Assembly: GCA_001414345.1 (NCBI GenBank) | Contig: LLCB01000702.1 | Location: forward strand, 1 to 11,898 | DNA from: Hymenoscyphus infarciens | Taxonomy: Eukaryota > Ascomycota > Leotiomycetes > Helotiales > Helotiaceae | Reading direction: 5' to 3' | DNA: 11,898 nt | In this document: in pieces, positions 1 to 9,601 of the stretch | How positions within the stretch are numbered: position 1 is the stretch's first letter | How the letters are laid out: each line of letters opens with the position of its first letter | Made by a program: the position numbers and the translations under genes | Notes under the pieces: generated by a model | Seen by the model: the letters and a program-made list of their open reading frames with translations, nothing else | Databases searched by the model: none | Told to the model about the DNA's origin: nothing

Positions 1-75
1 AGTATAAAAGCCTCTTAATTTAAGAATAGAATCTCTTATTTACCTATATATCTACTAGCTAGAGTATATTAATAT
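1..75 (+). repeat. Diverged direct repeat, copy 1 (partner 136-211)
   Basis: The first 75 bases align with 136-211 at an offset of about 135 bp. Shared blocks in order are 'agtataaaag.ctcttaa', 'aatctct', 'ttac.tat.tat' and 'actagctag.'. The mismatches are largely C/T or A/G transitions, as expected from RIP. The repeat may begin before the window. Confidence 0.6.
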
Positions 76-650
76 TTATTATAAATATATATTTAGCTAT
101 TTAAAGTATTTAGTATTAGTATTATTTATTTAATAAGTATAAAAGTCTCTTAAGTTAAAAGTAAATCTCTACTTTACTTATCTATATACTAGCTAGTATA
201 CTTTAATTAATCTCTTTTTATTTATAAATCTCTTAAATTAAGAAGTATCTTTTAAATAAAAGATTAGCTTTTTAATTAGTATTAAATTAGATTACTTTCT
301 ATAGTACTTATAGAGTAAATATAAAAGTAAAAAGCCTCTAAGAGTAAGTGACTATTAAGTATATTCTAGGTATTATTATAAAGCACTAGTATTAAAAGTT
401 ATTAAAATATTAAAATACTATCTCTTATAATACTCTATTATATATATCTAGATCTTAAATAAGACTATGACTCTATATAGTTAAAAGAGTATTAGGTTAT
501 TTCTTAATATTTAATAATATTTTAATTTAAAAGATAAAGCTAAATTAATATTAGAGTATTATATTATAATAGTCTTTTATAAGATAATTAAAAGTATTAG
601 TTATAGTAGACTATAAAGATTTAGTTAAAAGACTCTTAAATTAAGAGGCT
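9..650. repeat. 16-bp inverted repeat flanking about 610 bp
   Basis: Bases 9-24 (agcctcttaatttaag) are the exact reverse complement of 635-650 (cttaaattaagaggct). The similarity continues outward with small differences ('agtataaa' against 'ttactaaa'). The arms and spacing are of a size seen in small inverted-repeat elements. The motif also recurs singly elsewhere in 1-800, so this may be a pair of dispersed repeats in opposite orientation and not one element. No target-site duplication can be checked because the left arm is at the window edge. Confidence 0.4.
136..211 (+). repeat. Diverged direct repeat, copy 2 (partner 1-75)
   Basis: Second copy of the repeat at 1-75. It begins with 'agtataaaagtctctta' and ends just after the 'actagctag' block. 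A weaker third trace of its 'tctcttaa.ttaa' segment lies at about 229-245. Confidence 0.55.
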
Positions 651-1365
651 TTACTAAATATATCTCTAAGAAAGATTACTTATAATTATAATTATATTAT
701 AAAACGTTCTCTTTTAATTATATATTATTATATAGTCTAAGCTAATAAAGTAAGTAAAATCCTTTAAACGTAAGAGAGTCTTTTAACTTATAAGATTAAC
801 TATTAGATAGTAGTTATATTAGTAGAAATAATATATAGTTCTTCTATTAGCTTTCTAAGTCTTATTAGTATTAATTTAATATATTATATAACTATATATA
901 TATATATTAGAATAATTCCTATATATATTAAGCTTATAAGACAATCTAGAGTTTATACTAAAAGTACTTAGTAGAATCTAGATTATTAGTAGTAGAAAGG
1001 TTATTTATAAAGTACTTTCTATTCTAATAAATATATTAGACTTATAATTAAACTCTATATATTAAAGAGTAATTAGTATATATTATTAGAGTATTTTAAA
1101 GCTTTAAGAAGAGTAGTATAGAGAAGTATATAGTATAGAATAAAAGATAAACTTATTAGAAACTCTAAGAGTATAATTTATCTTATTTCTAGTTTTATAT
1201 AACTTTAATATTTATAAAGATAAATATAAAAGATAGATTAATTAATTTAAAGCTTTTTAGAGATAAGAAATAGATAGTTTATAACTATAGTTATAGTTAA
1301 AAGTATACTTAGAGACTTTAAAAAATTATATTATTAATTTAAAGCTATCTATACTTTTTTTTAAT

Positions 1366-1565
1366 AGAGTAAGCACGTAATTTACTAATTAGGCCTAGCA
1401 GGCTTAGTAATACCAGGTTTTAGACTACGGTTCTATACCTGAAAACTGTTAATCCGTCTCTAGAATTATATCTAAAAGATAGATAACTCTGTTCTCTAAA
1501 AAGGGTTTTTAATAACTAGACAAAAAGCATACGATAATAAATAAGTTAAGTTAGTATTAGACGAT
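1366..1565. other. Island that escaped most RIP
   Basis: Within about 200 bp there are at least five CpA, three TpG and five CpG steps (CpG near 1376, 1428, 1455, 1532 and 1562). The kilobases on each side have almost none. The island includes a GC-richer core at 1391-1460 with 'aggcctagcaggctta' and a short CAGGT/ACCTG inverted pair. There is no open reading frame of note. A GGTTCTATACC string at 1429-1439 resembles a tRNA B box, but no tRNA fold could be drawn. It is either unique sequence, a later insertion, or a remnant too short to be RIPped. Confidence 0.55.
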
Positions 1566-1918
1566 AATATTACTACTAAGATAGATATAACTACTTTGTT
1601 TATTTATATATATAAAGAGTATTATATATTAAAGTTTAGTCTTAGTTTAAGTAAAAGCTAATAGTAGAGTAAGGAATATAAATAAAACTACTAGAATAAA
1701 TATTACTTTTATAGTATTATTATATACTAGTCTAATTATCTACTATTAGACTTTACTAAAGAAATTAGAATAATACTAATATATTATAAATTAAATAAAA
1801 TATTAATTTTTAACTATTTAATTAAATAATAAGTTATATTTAAGTTTTAAAAGATATAGCTTATATTATATAATAAGTAATACTTAGATTTATTAAAATT
1901 ATTATATTAAAGCCTTAG
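1566..1918. other. AT-rich non-coding stretch
   Basis: This stretch holds only RIP-mutated AT-rich sequence. I see no gene, RNA or clear repeat on either strand. Confidence 0.5.
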
Positions 1919-2220
1919 CTAAGTTATATTAGACTATTTAGTCTAATATAACTAGTAGAACTAATATTAACTTCTATTATAACTTAAATATATTCTACTA
2001 TCCTAGTATAAAGAGCTATAGCTTAGCTTATATAAGGTAAAATACTTAGCTTAAGTAATATTATAATATTAAAACCCTATCTAAGTTATATTACTTTCTA
2101 ATTGTCTACTAGAACTAGAGCTTTACTTAGAGTTATAATACTTATTAGTATAACTTAAATAAATTCTAGTATTTTAGTATTAAGAGCTATAGCTTAGATT
2201 ATATAAGGTAAAATACTTAG
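1919..2220 (+). repeat. Two direct copies of a repeat, 161-162 bp apart
   Basis: Copy 1 (about 1919-2049) and copy 2 (about 2081-2220) share three ordered blocks. These are 'ctaagttatatta' (1919 and 2081), 'agagctatagctta' (2012 and 2173) and 'atataaggtaaaatacttag' (ending at about 2049 and 2220). 'tataacttaaat' and 'attcta.tat' words between them are also shared. The blocks keep an offset of 161-162 bp, so this is a tandem dimer of one unit. Its sequence does not visibly match the downstream satellite, although the period is the same. Confidence 0.7.
1922..1953. repeat. Near-perfect palindrome, 15-bp arms, 2-bp centre
   Basis: Bases 1922-1936 (agttatattagacta) are the exact reverse complement of 1939-1953 (tagtctaatataact), separated by TT. 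The palindrome lies inside copy 1 of the 162-bp direct repeat and has no equivalent in copy 2, where the sequence departs after 'ctaagttatatta'. The perfect arms stand out in otherwise diverged surroundings. Confidence 0.75.
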
Positions 2221-3169
2221 TTTTATTAGTATTATATTATATATATAGAATATAAGTTATATTACTACTACTAGCTTAGTATTACTTAAAATTTTCTTTA
2301 GAAAATATTAAATTACTATTACTATTATAATATTAATAGTAAATCGACGATTTATAGTCTTTTTATTAAGTTTTATATTATAATAGACTATAACTCTTAG
2401 TCTATAACTAGTTCTATCTAGCGATATCTAGAAGACTCGGTTATATAAAGACGTAATCTTTATAATATTCTAGTAACTCTTCTATTTATATATTATATAA
2501 GTATAAACTATTTATTATAAGAGTTTATCTTACTCTTTTTTAGTTTTTATAACTAGAAATTAAGTTAATATTTATTAAGTCTTTTATACTTTCTAGTTTA
2601 ACTCCTAGAAACGTGATTAAGTAATTATCTAACCTACTTTATAGCCTACTCTATAGCTTACTCTATCTATATTTTATAATCTTTTATAAATATCTATCTT
2701 TTAAATTAGTTTAGAGTTATATATTTTAACCTACTTTATAATTCTTTTAATTATATAACTTTTTCTTTCTTTTTTTCTAACTATTTACTTAGTTAATTTA
2801 TTAAGTTTTTATTTAATTCTTTATACTATTCTAGACTTATATAAACTTTTTAAAAACTAATAATATTTTTTAGATTTTAATAAAGTAAAACCTTAGATTT
2901 TAGATATTAGGTTATATACTTAGATAAGAATTAGTATAATTTTTAAGTATTAAGAAATTTCTTTTAATAAAACGCTTCTTCTTTTTTAAATATATTTTAT
3001 CTATTTATATAACTTTAAAACTTTAAGTCTAAAAAACTTATATTTATAACTCTAAACCTTTTTAAAGCTTCTAAAGTCTTTAAAATACTTCTAAATACTT
3101 TTAAATATCTTAAAACCTTTTTTTAAACCTCTACCTTCTTATCTACTAATAGATATATCTACTTAAAAT
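2221..3169. other. Upstream flank of the helicase pseudogene
   Basis: No gene is seen. A cluster of CpG steps at 2343-2452 is the only less-mutated patch. The stretch from about 2620 to 3120 is pyrimidine-rich on the + strand (runs of ttt, ctt, cct). In place and composition that would suit a 5' flank or leader of the pseudogene that follows, but no promoter element can be assigned. The reading frame of the pseudogene extends open upstream only to about 3095. Confidence 0.4.
2633..2668 (+). repeat. 12-bp micro-repeat, three copies
   Basis: Three adjacent 12-mers follow each other: cctactttatag, cctactctatag and cttactctatct. A further 'aacctactttata' occurs about 95 bp downstream at 2728-2740. 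The differences between copies are mostly C/T transitions. Confidence 0.6.
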
Positions 3170-3289
3170 AAAGTCTCTTTTATCCTCTTTTCTAGTTATA
3201 GAGAAGCTAACTTAATTAGGTCTAACTAAGCTTTTATAGCTATTTCTTCTAATCCTTTCTTTTATTACTTTAATTTTAAGCTTATTCTT

Positions 3290-3586
3290 TATTCTATATA
3301 TAAATAAGAAGTCTTTAATATATCTAAATATATTAAAATTTATACTAAAGACTTTACTAAAAAAGAGAGTAAAAAGCTAGCTAGGCTACCTACTTCTATC
3401 TTTAACTCTTTAAAGGTTTTAGCTATAAAAGTATCTTTTAAGCTTATTCTAAGCTTTAAAGAAGTCTTTCTCTTAGCTTTAGTCTCTTTTAAAAAGCTAG
3501 AAGTCTTCTCTCTCTTTACTTATTATCTTTACTCTATTTATCTCCTTTCTAAGCCTAATATAATAAGATATATATCTTCTAGTTAT
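3290..3586 (+). other. Possible eroded zinc-finger pair in the pseudogene N terminus
   Basis: Two clusters of Tyr codons (YSIY then Y-x3-Y at 3290-3343; Y-x8-Y then Y-x4-Y at 3521-3586) are spaced roughly like Cys and His ligands. RIP turns both TGT/TGC (Cys) and CAT/CAC (His) into Tyr codons, so Tyr clusters can be former fingers. Some fungal helicases and related proteins of this class begin with paired C2H2-like fingers (DUF3505-type). The spacing here is not an exact match, so this is a suggestion only. Confidence 0.3.
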
Positions 3587-4542
3587 ACTAGACTTATAGA
3601 TAAGTCTACTTTAGCTTCTTACTTTTCTTTATCTCTAGGTTAAGCTCTTACTTCTAATAAGTGTTTTTTTACTATTATAGAGTCTACTAATCTTATAACT
3701 AGTAGACTCTCTAATATAGTAGAAGATATACTTAAATAAGACCTTCTTTTAGAACCTAAAGATCCTCTTCTTTCTAGTTCTAAACTAGCTTTCTTTAAAG
3801 CTACTTTAGAATAAGACTCTTACTACTTAGCTAAGCTTAACTACTATAACTTAGATAGTTAAGATAAGGAGACTTCTTTTTAAGCTAGGTCTAAATACTC
3901 TAGCTATATTAGTTAATATAGCTTAGTAAATAACTTAGCTAGTTTAGTAACGTCTTTAAATAAAAAAGAAGAGCCTATTATAGCTATATTAAGCTTTAAT
4001 TTATAAGAGAGTCTTTATCTAAGTTTAAAGAAGAGTACTTATCTTAGTAAAATATAGCTTAATATACTTAATAGTTTTAAGAAGAATAAGATAAGAAACT
4101 AAGGCTTTATACCTCTTTTAAATAGTAATAGTTATCTTAAATATTTTAGCTTTTATAATAGCTTTATAATTTATTTATTTTATTACTTTTATCTTAACTT
4201 TAAGCTTAATAATATACCTTTATTTAAACCTTCTTCCTTTTTAAAGAGACTTTTTAGTACTCTTTATACTCTTACTTCTAAAGAAGTAGAAGAGAATCTA
4301 GAATCTAGTAGTCTTAAGACTAAGCTTTCTACTTTTAAGAAGAAGTATAATAGATATTTTAATATATTTAAAATAAAACTTCTTATTAGTAATAAAAGCT
4401 TATCTACTACTATTACTTCTAGTTCTTTAATAGAAGAAGAAAATATAGAAAAAGATATTATAAATAGTAAAGATAATATAGATAATTCTAAGTCTATTAC
4501 TAGTAATAATAGCTTAGTTTATTTATTATCTAGCTCTAATAA

Positions 4543-4575
4543 CTCTTCTTCTTCTTCTTTTTCTTCTTCTTTTTA
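4543..4575 (+). repeat. TCT microsatellite in a Ser-rich linker
   Basis: An imperfect (TCT)n run lies in frame inside the pseudogene and encodes a Ser/Phe stretch. It sits in a low-complexity Ser/Asn/Asp/Glu-rich segment at about 4420-4620, which probably was a flexible linker between the N-terminal part and the recombinase-like part. CpT is not a RIP target, which explains how the run persisted. Confidence 0.75.
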
Positions 4576-5398
4576 ATCCTCTAATATTAGTATAGTTTCT
4601 TTAGATAACTCTATCTTTAAAGATAACTATACTTATATAAAGAAGACTTTTAAGAAGCTAGATAAGTCTCTTTCTAAGATTAGATTTTTATTAGTAGAAC
4701 TACTAATAGAGATTCTAAAAGTACTTTTAGACTTTAATATCTTTAATAGTCTTATTAGTTCTTTTTTTACTACTAAGTTTATAAGACTTAATCTATCTTT
4801 TAGAAATACTTTAAAGTTATTATAGTATTATAGTTACTTTATATACTATTCTTAGCTTATTATTATTAAATCTTACCTTAGTTCTTATCTAGAATATAAG
4901 ACTACTAGCTTTATAGATATATTAAGCTCTTTTATATCTAAGTACTTTAATAATAGTATTAGTAATAGAATAGGAGAAGTTCTTCTACTATATTCTTATA
5001 CTTGTTAAGTAAATAAGATATTATCTAACTCTAATATAGTTATTATTAGTACTTCTAGACCTAATACTATATCTTATAAAGATATTAGTATAAGTATAGA
5101 AGATTTATAAGTTTTATTTTAAGGACTTATTATAAATACTTAAGATCTACTCTTTATTACTCTACTATTTAATATACTTAAAGCTAGCTTTAGTAATATT
5201 ACTTTAAAAGAGTAGTCTAAAATAGAAGACGTTAGTAATAAGATACTTAGTCTATACTTTAGAGATTTTTATCCTAATAGTAAAGTTAATAATAGCTTCT
5301 TATTAAACTATCTCTTAGAAGATAGTAGTTTATTCTCTTTCTTCTTTAACTATAGTTCTACTTCTAATAGAACTACTATTAATAAGGATTAAATCTTA

Positions 5399-6016
5399 GA
5401 CTATTATAAGAGTATAGTAGAGTTTAAGAAGCTTACTCTATTACTAGTATACTTATATTTAAGCCTTTCTTTATATAATAGTAAGCTTATTACTCTTTGT
5501 TTTTTAAATTCTTTAAAAGACCTTAGAAAGCTTTTCTTATATAACTTAGAAAGTAATCTTTTTATTCTTAAAATTTCTTACTTTAAGAGATAGAGCTTTA
5601 GAAATAGTAAGAGGTCTAATATTAGATATTTACTTTTTAGTATTTCTAAGATCTTTCTTTTATATATAGTATTAGTAGATCTTTTAGTTTAATAATTAGA
5701 TCTCTATTTATTAGAGTCTAAGTAAAGAGTTAGAGAAAGTAATTTAGTTTACTACTTTTTCTATATTAATAAGAGGCTTCTAGAGTTTAGAGACCTTAGT
5801 TTTAAGCTTAATTCTATATCTAAGTCTTTTATAAGATAAAGACTAGGAATTTAAACTTATAAATAGTTAATAGTAGCTATTATTAGATACTTTATATTAG
5901 TTAATCTTAATTCTAATCTCGCTTTAGTAGATATAGAGTCTAGTACTACTAGTACTCTATTAGCTACTAGATAGATAAATTACTCTAGTAGAGTTAAATA
6001 ATTAAACTATACTAGA
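5399..6016 (+). other. Tyrosine-recombinase-like segment of the pseudogene
   Basis: In the pseudogene frame, 5432-5500 reads as a hydrophobic helix leading into L-Y-N-S-K-L-I-T-L-C. Undoing RIP transitions there is compatible with the L-R-x-S-E-L-x-x-L pattern that carries the first catalytic Arg of tyrosine recombinases. At 5846-5887 follows G-I-*-T-Y-K, then a hydrophobic helix ending in Arg. At 5969-6016 an N-Y-S-S-R motif precedes a Tyr at 6008-6010; this resembles the GHS...Y tail that places the nucleophile. The HxxR box is not clear. Similar blocks occur in the N-terminal half of fungal telomere-linked helicases as I recall them; relation to true recombinases is inference. Confidence 0.45.
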
Positions 6017-6463
6017 ACTATTAGTACTTTAGAGAATACTATAAGTACTTTATAATTTACTTATTTAGACTTTTATTATTCTTTTTTTAAGTTCTTTAAG
6101 CTAGATAGCTCTAATTCTAATATCTTTCTTCCTTTTCTAGAGTTATAGAATAAAGAGTTTAGTAATAAGAGCTTAACTTTCTCTAATAGCCTTACTCTTA
6201 AATATAATAAAAACTCTTCTCTTATTATAACTATAGATAAATACTCTAAATAAGTATCTTCTATTAGTAGTCTAAGTTCTACTAAACTTATTAAAAGAGT
6301 TTAAACTAAAAACCTTATAACTCTAAGTTCTATCTCTTCTACTAGCTCTTTATTAGAAGCTTTACTAAGAGAATTTCTTAGAGACTTTAAAGCTAGCTTT
6401 TATATAAAAGAATAGTATTTCTTATTATAAGCTATTCTTTTAAAAGTTCTTTATATTCTAAGT

Positions 6464-7330
6464 ATTTTACCTACTAGTAGTAGAAAGTCTTTTACTTACT
6501 TTTTAGCTTTATCTCTAAGTACTTCTACTACTACTATAGTTATAGCTTTTTTAGTAGCTTTAAAAGTAGACTTATTAAAAAGAGTAAAAAAGTTTAATAT
6601 ACCTTATTTTATTTAGTAAGATAGTAATAAGATTAAGACTCTTACTTTAATTAGTATAGAGAGTATTAAATTAAAGAGCTTAATAGAGACTATTAAAGCT
6701 TTAATAGCTTTTAAGAAGCTTAATTAAATTATATTTAATAAAAGTTACTTTCTTATTACTTTTAAATATTATAGAAGTATAATATATAAGTTTAAGTAAG
6801 CTCTTTTTAACTTTCTTATATAGTTTATTCTTCTTACTAGTACTTTACTTTTAGTATTAGAAAGAGAGCTTATAGCTTTCTTAAGTATTAATAGTATAAC
6901 TATTATTAGAGCTATTTATATATAAAGTAATATTTCTTATAAAATAAAAGTATTTAAGGTATTTTAAGAGTAGTTTATAAAGATTAAAGCTTATATACTT
7001 AAGTTTAAAGCTAAAGAGTATCTTACTAGTAAAGATAAGTATCTTATCTATTATACTTCTAAAGATAAAGCTACTAGTTTAGCTTTTTACTTAGAATATA
7101 ATAGTTATACTAATAATCTTAAACCTTTTAAAAGATTAGAAGTTATTAATAGCTTTACTACTAGTACTCTTAAGTTCTATAGTATATTAGTAACTACTAG
7201 TATTTTAGAAGAAGGCTTTAACTATAATAATATTTGTTTAATAGTCTATAATTAGTATTATTATTCTTTTATTAGATTTTTATAAGGTTTTAGTAGAGTA
7301 AGAAGAGATAAGAAGTCTTTAGCTTCTTTA
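6464..7330 (+). other. RecQ-type SF2 helicase core of the pseudogene
   Basis: The motifs appear in order in one frame. Motif I (Walker A) is at 6473-6490, T-S-S-R-K-S, where AGT/AGA are RIPped Gly codons around the intact K-S. Motif Ia is at 6536-6574 (IVIAFLVALKVDL). Motif II is at 6737-6748, N-K-S-Y, a RIPped D-E-x-H. Motif III is at 6830-6850 (LLTSTLL). Motif IV is at 7040-7084 (YLIYYTSKD). Motif V is at 7184-7225, with EEGFNY intact. Motif VI is at 7271-7309, with Q-G-x-S-R-x-x-R-D after reading its stop as Gln. Losses of the Walker A glycines and of Asp/Glu/His in motif II would abolish ATPase activity even without the stops. Confidence 0.85.
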
Positions 7331-8116
7331 TTCTATTATAAGTAAGAAGAAGAAGTAGAAAGGAAAATAGAATCTTCTAAATAGAGCTTATTTAGAGCTT
7401 ATTTATATAAATCTATTTATAAATAATATATTATAAGCTTTTATTTAGATATTACTATAATAGACTCTTATAATTCTACTATTTCTCTATTATCTTATAA
7501 TCTTTATTATACTTATTCTAAGATAATAGAACTTTAAGATTCTATTATATTAAAATAAAATAAAGTAATAAAGAATAATAGAATAAAGCTATTTTATAGA
7601 ATATTAAGTACTAGAGAGAGGTATTATTATTATAGATTTATTTCTTCTTTTTTTAAAAAGTTTAAGCTTTCTTATTATTCTATTAAGTATATTACTTTTA
7701 ATTATTTATATTCTTCTAATCTTTTATCTAAAGCTTAAAATCTAAAAACAGTTTTAAAAGACTATAATAAAGCTAAAGATAGCTACTATTTTACTTATTT
7801 ATTCTCTATTATTATTTATTTTAGTATTAAAAAAAAGGAGTATAAAAGGCTAATATTTAACTACTATATCTTAGCTTTAGCTATATCTTATCTTAAAAAA
7901 CTTAAAATAGCTAAGCTATTAGATATTAGTACTAGGAGTATACTAATAGAGAGATAGATTATTAAGGCATTTTTAACTAAAGTGTTTATAGATTCTATTA
8001 ATACCGAAGATATACTAGAGTTTAATAAGCTCTTTTTAGAAAGAGAGTAAGAATAGAGGTTTACTAAGATATTAAACTAGTTTTAATATCTTATATAGCT
8101 TTTTAGAATATAATAA

Positions 8117-8408
8117 GAGTCTTCTAATTATTATTTAAAATAATAACTAGATAGAAAGAAGTAATTATAAGTTAACTAAGTTAAAGTTCTTTATACTTCT
8201 ACTTCTAGCTTAGAATTTAATATTTAAAATAGAATTAATATACTTTTATATTTTTAAAGAGCTAAATTACTAATAATAATATAATCTTAGTTTAGTTTTA
8301 ATAAAGTATTATAGTAATAATAGACTTATAGTTAAATAAATATTTTATTTTACTTTTATTTTCTTTATTATATAAAGTCTTACTTTACTTAAAAATAACT
8401 ATAAAATT
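8117..8408. other. Spacer between pseudogene and satellite
   Basis: This is very AT-rich sequence (about 10% G+C in the line at 8221) after the last coherent codons of the pseudogene. It would have held the 3' untranslated region. No gene, repeat or defined terminator is visible. Confidence 0.5.
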
Positions 8409-9255
8409 AGAACTTATATTAAAACGAGATTAGGATTTACATAAGAGAACTTATTAAGAAGAAACTAAGTTAATAGCTAGTTTCTAGCTAGATTAGTAAG
8501 TAGGTTTACTTATTTCTAACTTTTAATCTAAAATTTAATATATTTATATAAAAGAGTTATATAATACCTAGAACTTATATTAAAAAGGGTTCTAGTATAG
8601 TATAAGAGATCTTATTAAGAAGAAACTAAGTTAATAGCTAGTCTCTAGCTAAATTAGTAGTTAGCTTTGTTTATTTCTCTCTTTTTATTTAAAAATCTAA
8701 GATATTTATATATAAAAGATAGTATATTTTTAAGACTTAAGTTAGATATTATTAGAGTATAGTATAAGAGACTATATTAAGAAGAAATTAACTTTATAAA
8801 TAGTCTCTAGTTAAATTAGTAGTTAGGTTTACTTATTTCTTACTTTTTATCTAGAAATCTAAAATATTTATATATAAAAGATAGTATATTCTTAAAACTT
8901 AAACTTAATATAGTTAAAGTATAGTATAGAAGACTATATTAAGAAGAAACTAACTTTATAGCTAGTCTCTAGCTAGATTAGTAGGTAGGTTTACTTATTT
9001 CTAACTTCTAATCTAAAATTTAAAATATTTATATAGAGGACTTATATAATACCTAGAACTTATATTAAAAAAGGTTTTAGAAGAGTATAAGAGATCTTAT
9101 TAAGAAGAAACTAACTTTATAGCTAGTCTCTAGCTAAATTAATAGTTAGATTTACTTATTTCTTACTTTTTATCTAGAAATATAAAAAATTTATATATAA
9201 GATATAGTAGATCCTTAAAACTTAAACTAGATATAGTTAGAGTATAATATTAAAA
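8409..9255 (+). repeat. Satellite block 1, monomer about 162 bp
   Basis: A partial monomer (8409-8457) is followed by five monomers anchored on 'gaagaaac' or a close variant at 8458, 8619, 8781, 8943 and 9104, giving steps of 161, 162, 162 and 161 bp. Each monomer also carries 'agctagt.tctagct', 'ttatttct.ac' and 'atttatata' blocks. Monomers three apart are the most alike: 8458 with 8943, sharing 'acctagaacttatatt', and 8619/8781 with 9104. This implies a three-monomer higher-order unit of about 485 bp. All copies are in one orientation. The block stops within a monomer at about 9255. Confidence 0.9.
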
Positions 9256-9582
9256 ACTTAGTAAATTTATAGAACTTCTAATAGTTTAATAGAACTAGAG
9301 CTTTATTAATAAATCTAAGTATAATTATTAATCTTTCTAGTAACTAAGTTTTTACTTAACTTATTTATAATAAAATAATAGATCTTAATAGAATTATAGT
9401 ATTAAAGATCTAATTAAGTTATATTACTACTAGTAGTCTAGTATTAGTAGAGATTTAATTAGATTTAAATTATTAATCTATTTTTAATAATAATAAGACT
9501 ATATTAAGTTATTTTATTAGAGTTTATAATATAATAGATAATACTAAAAAAAACCTAGCTAAACTCTAGCTAAACATCGAAG

Positions 9583-9601
9583 GCTAAGTAGCTTACTTAG
9601 C
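9583..9601. repeat. Short inverted repeat, 8-bp arms, 3-nt loop
   Basis: The arms gctaagta and tacttagc are exact reverse complements around GCT. This lies in the less-mutated part of the segment that interrupts the satellite. It is short enough to be chance. Confidence 0.45.

Larger units (their letters stand above)
1..1365. other. Gene-free AT-rich repeat-derived DNA
   Basis: I see no coding region, RNA gene or recognisable transposon protein on either strand here. The stretch is extremely AT-rich, with many short TA-rich palindromes and several variants of an 'aaagcctctta'/'taagaggcttt' motif (near 7-20, 142-152, 330-342 and 635-652). This suggests eroded, RIP-mutated repeat copies. CpG survives only at about 704 and 769. 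Confidence 0.6.
3170..8116 (+). pseudogene. RIP-inactivated telomere-linked RecQ-type helicase
   Basis: One reading frame runs through all of this span, about 1,650 codons, interrupted by roughly 55-60 in-frame stops. All are TAA or TAG and none is TGA, as expected when CAA/CAG (Gln) and TGG (Trp) are RIPped. No frameshift was needed at any checked point (3359, 4601, 5279, 5399, 6542, 7172, 8048). Residues are counted from 3170. There is a possible Cys/His-finger-like start (about 40-140), an uncharacterised part, a Ser-rich linker (about 415-485), a tyrosine-recombinase-like segment (about 743-949), a RecQ-type helicase core (about 1100-1380) and a C-terminal tail to about 1648. Size and order fit fungal telomere-linked helicases, which sit next to chromosome ends and whose biological role is unsettled. 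Both ends are uncertain because ATG has been erased; the last strong coherent coding sequence is near 8110. It is transcriptionally directed toward the satellite. The family assignment is confident for the helicase half and less so for the first third. Confidence 0.85.

Noticed and set aside
1385..1450. tRNA gene or tRNA-derived SINE, suggested by the GGTTCTATACC B-box-like string at 1429-1439
   Set aside because: No convincing A box at the right distance and no cloverleaf could be drawn; a two- or three-pair T stem is not enough.
1..3000. Reverse transcriptase or transposase remnant on either strand
   Set aside because: I could not follow a reading frame with any recognisable motif; the DNA is too degraded for a claim.
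4543..4575. Polypyrimidine tract as an intron 3' end
   Set aside because: The run is in frame within an uninterrupted reading frame, and no splice-site pair is needed to maintain coding continuity.
3170..8116. The pseudogene split into many short separate open reading frames
   Set aside because: The pieces lie in one frame, are bounded by TAA/TAG from RIPped codons and join into one recognisable helicase architecture.
3170..8116. A Helitron (Rep-helicase) transposon
   Set aside because: The motifs are of the RecQ type (Walker A with DExH, QGxSRxxRD), no Rep HUH motif is visible, and Helitron helicases are Pif1-like.
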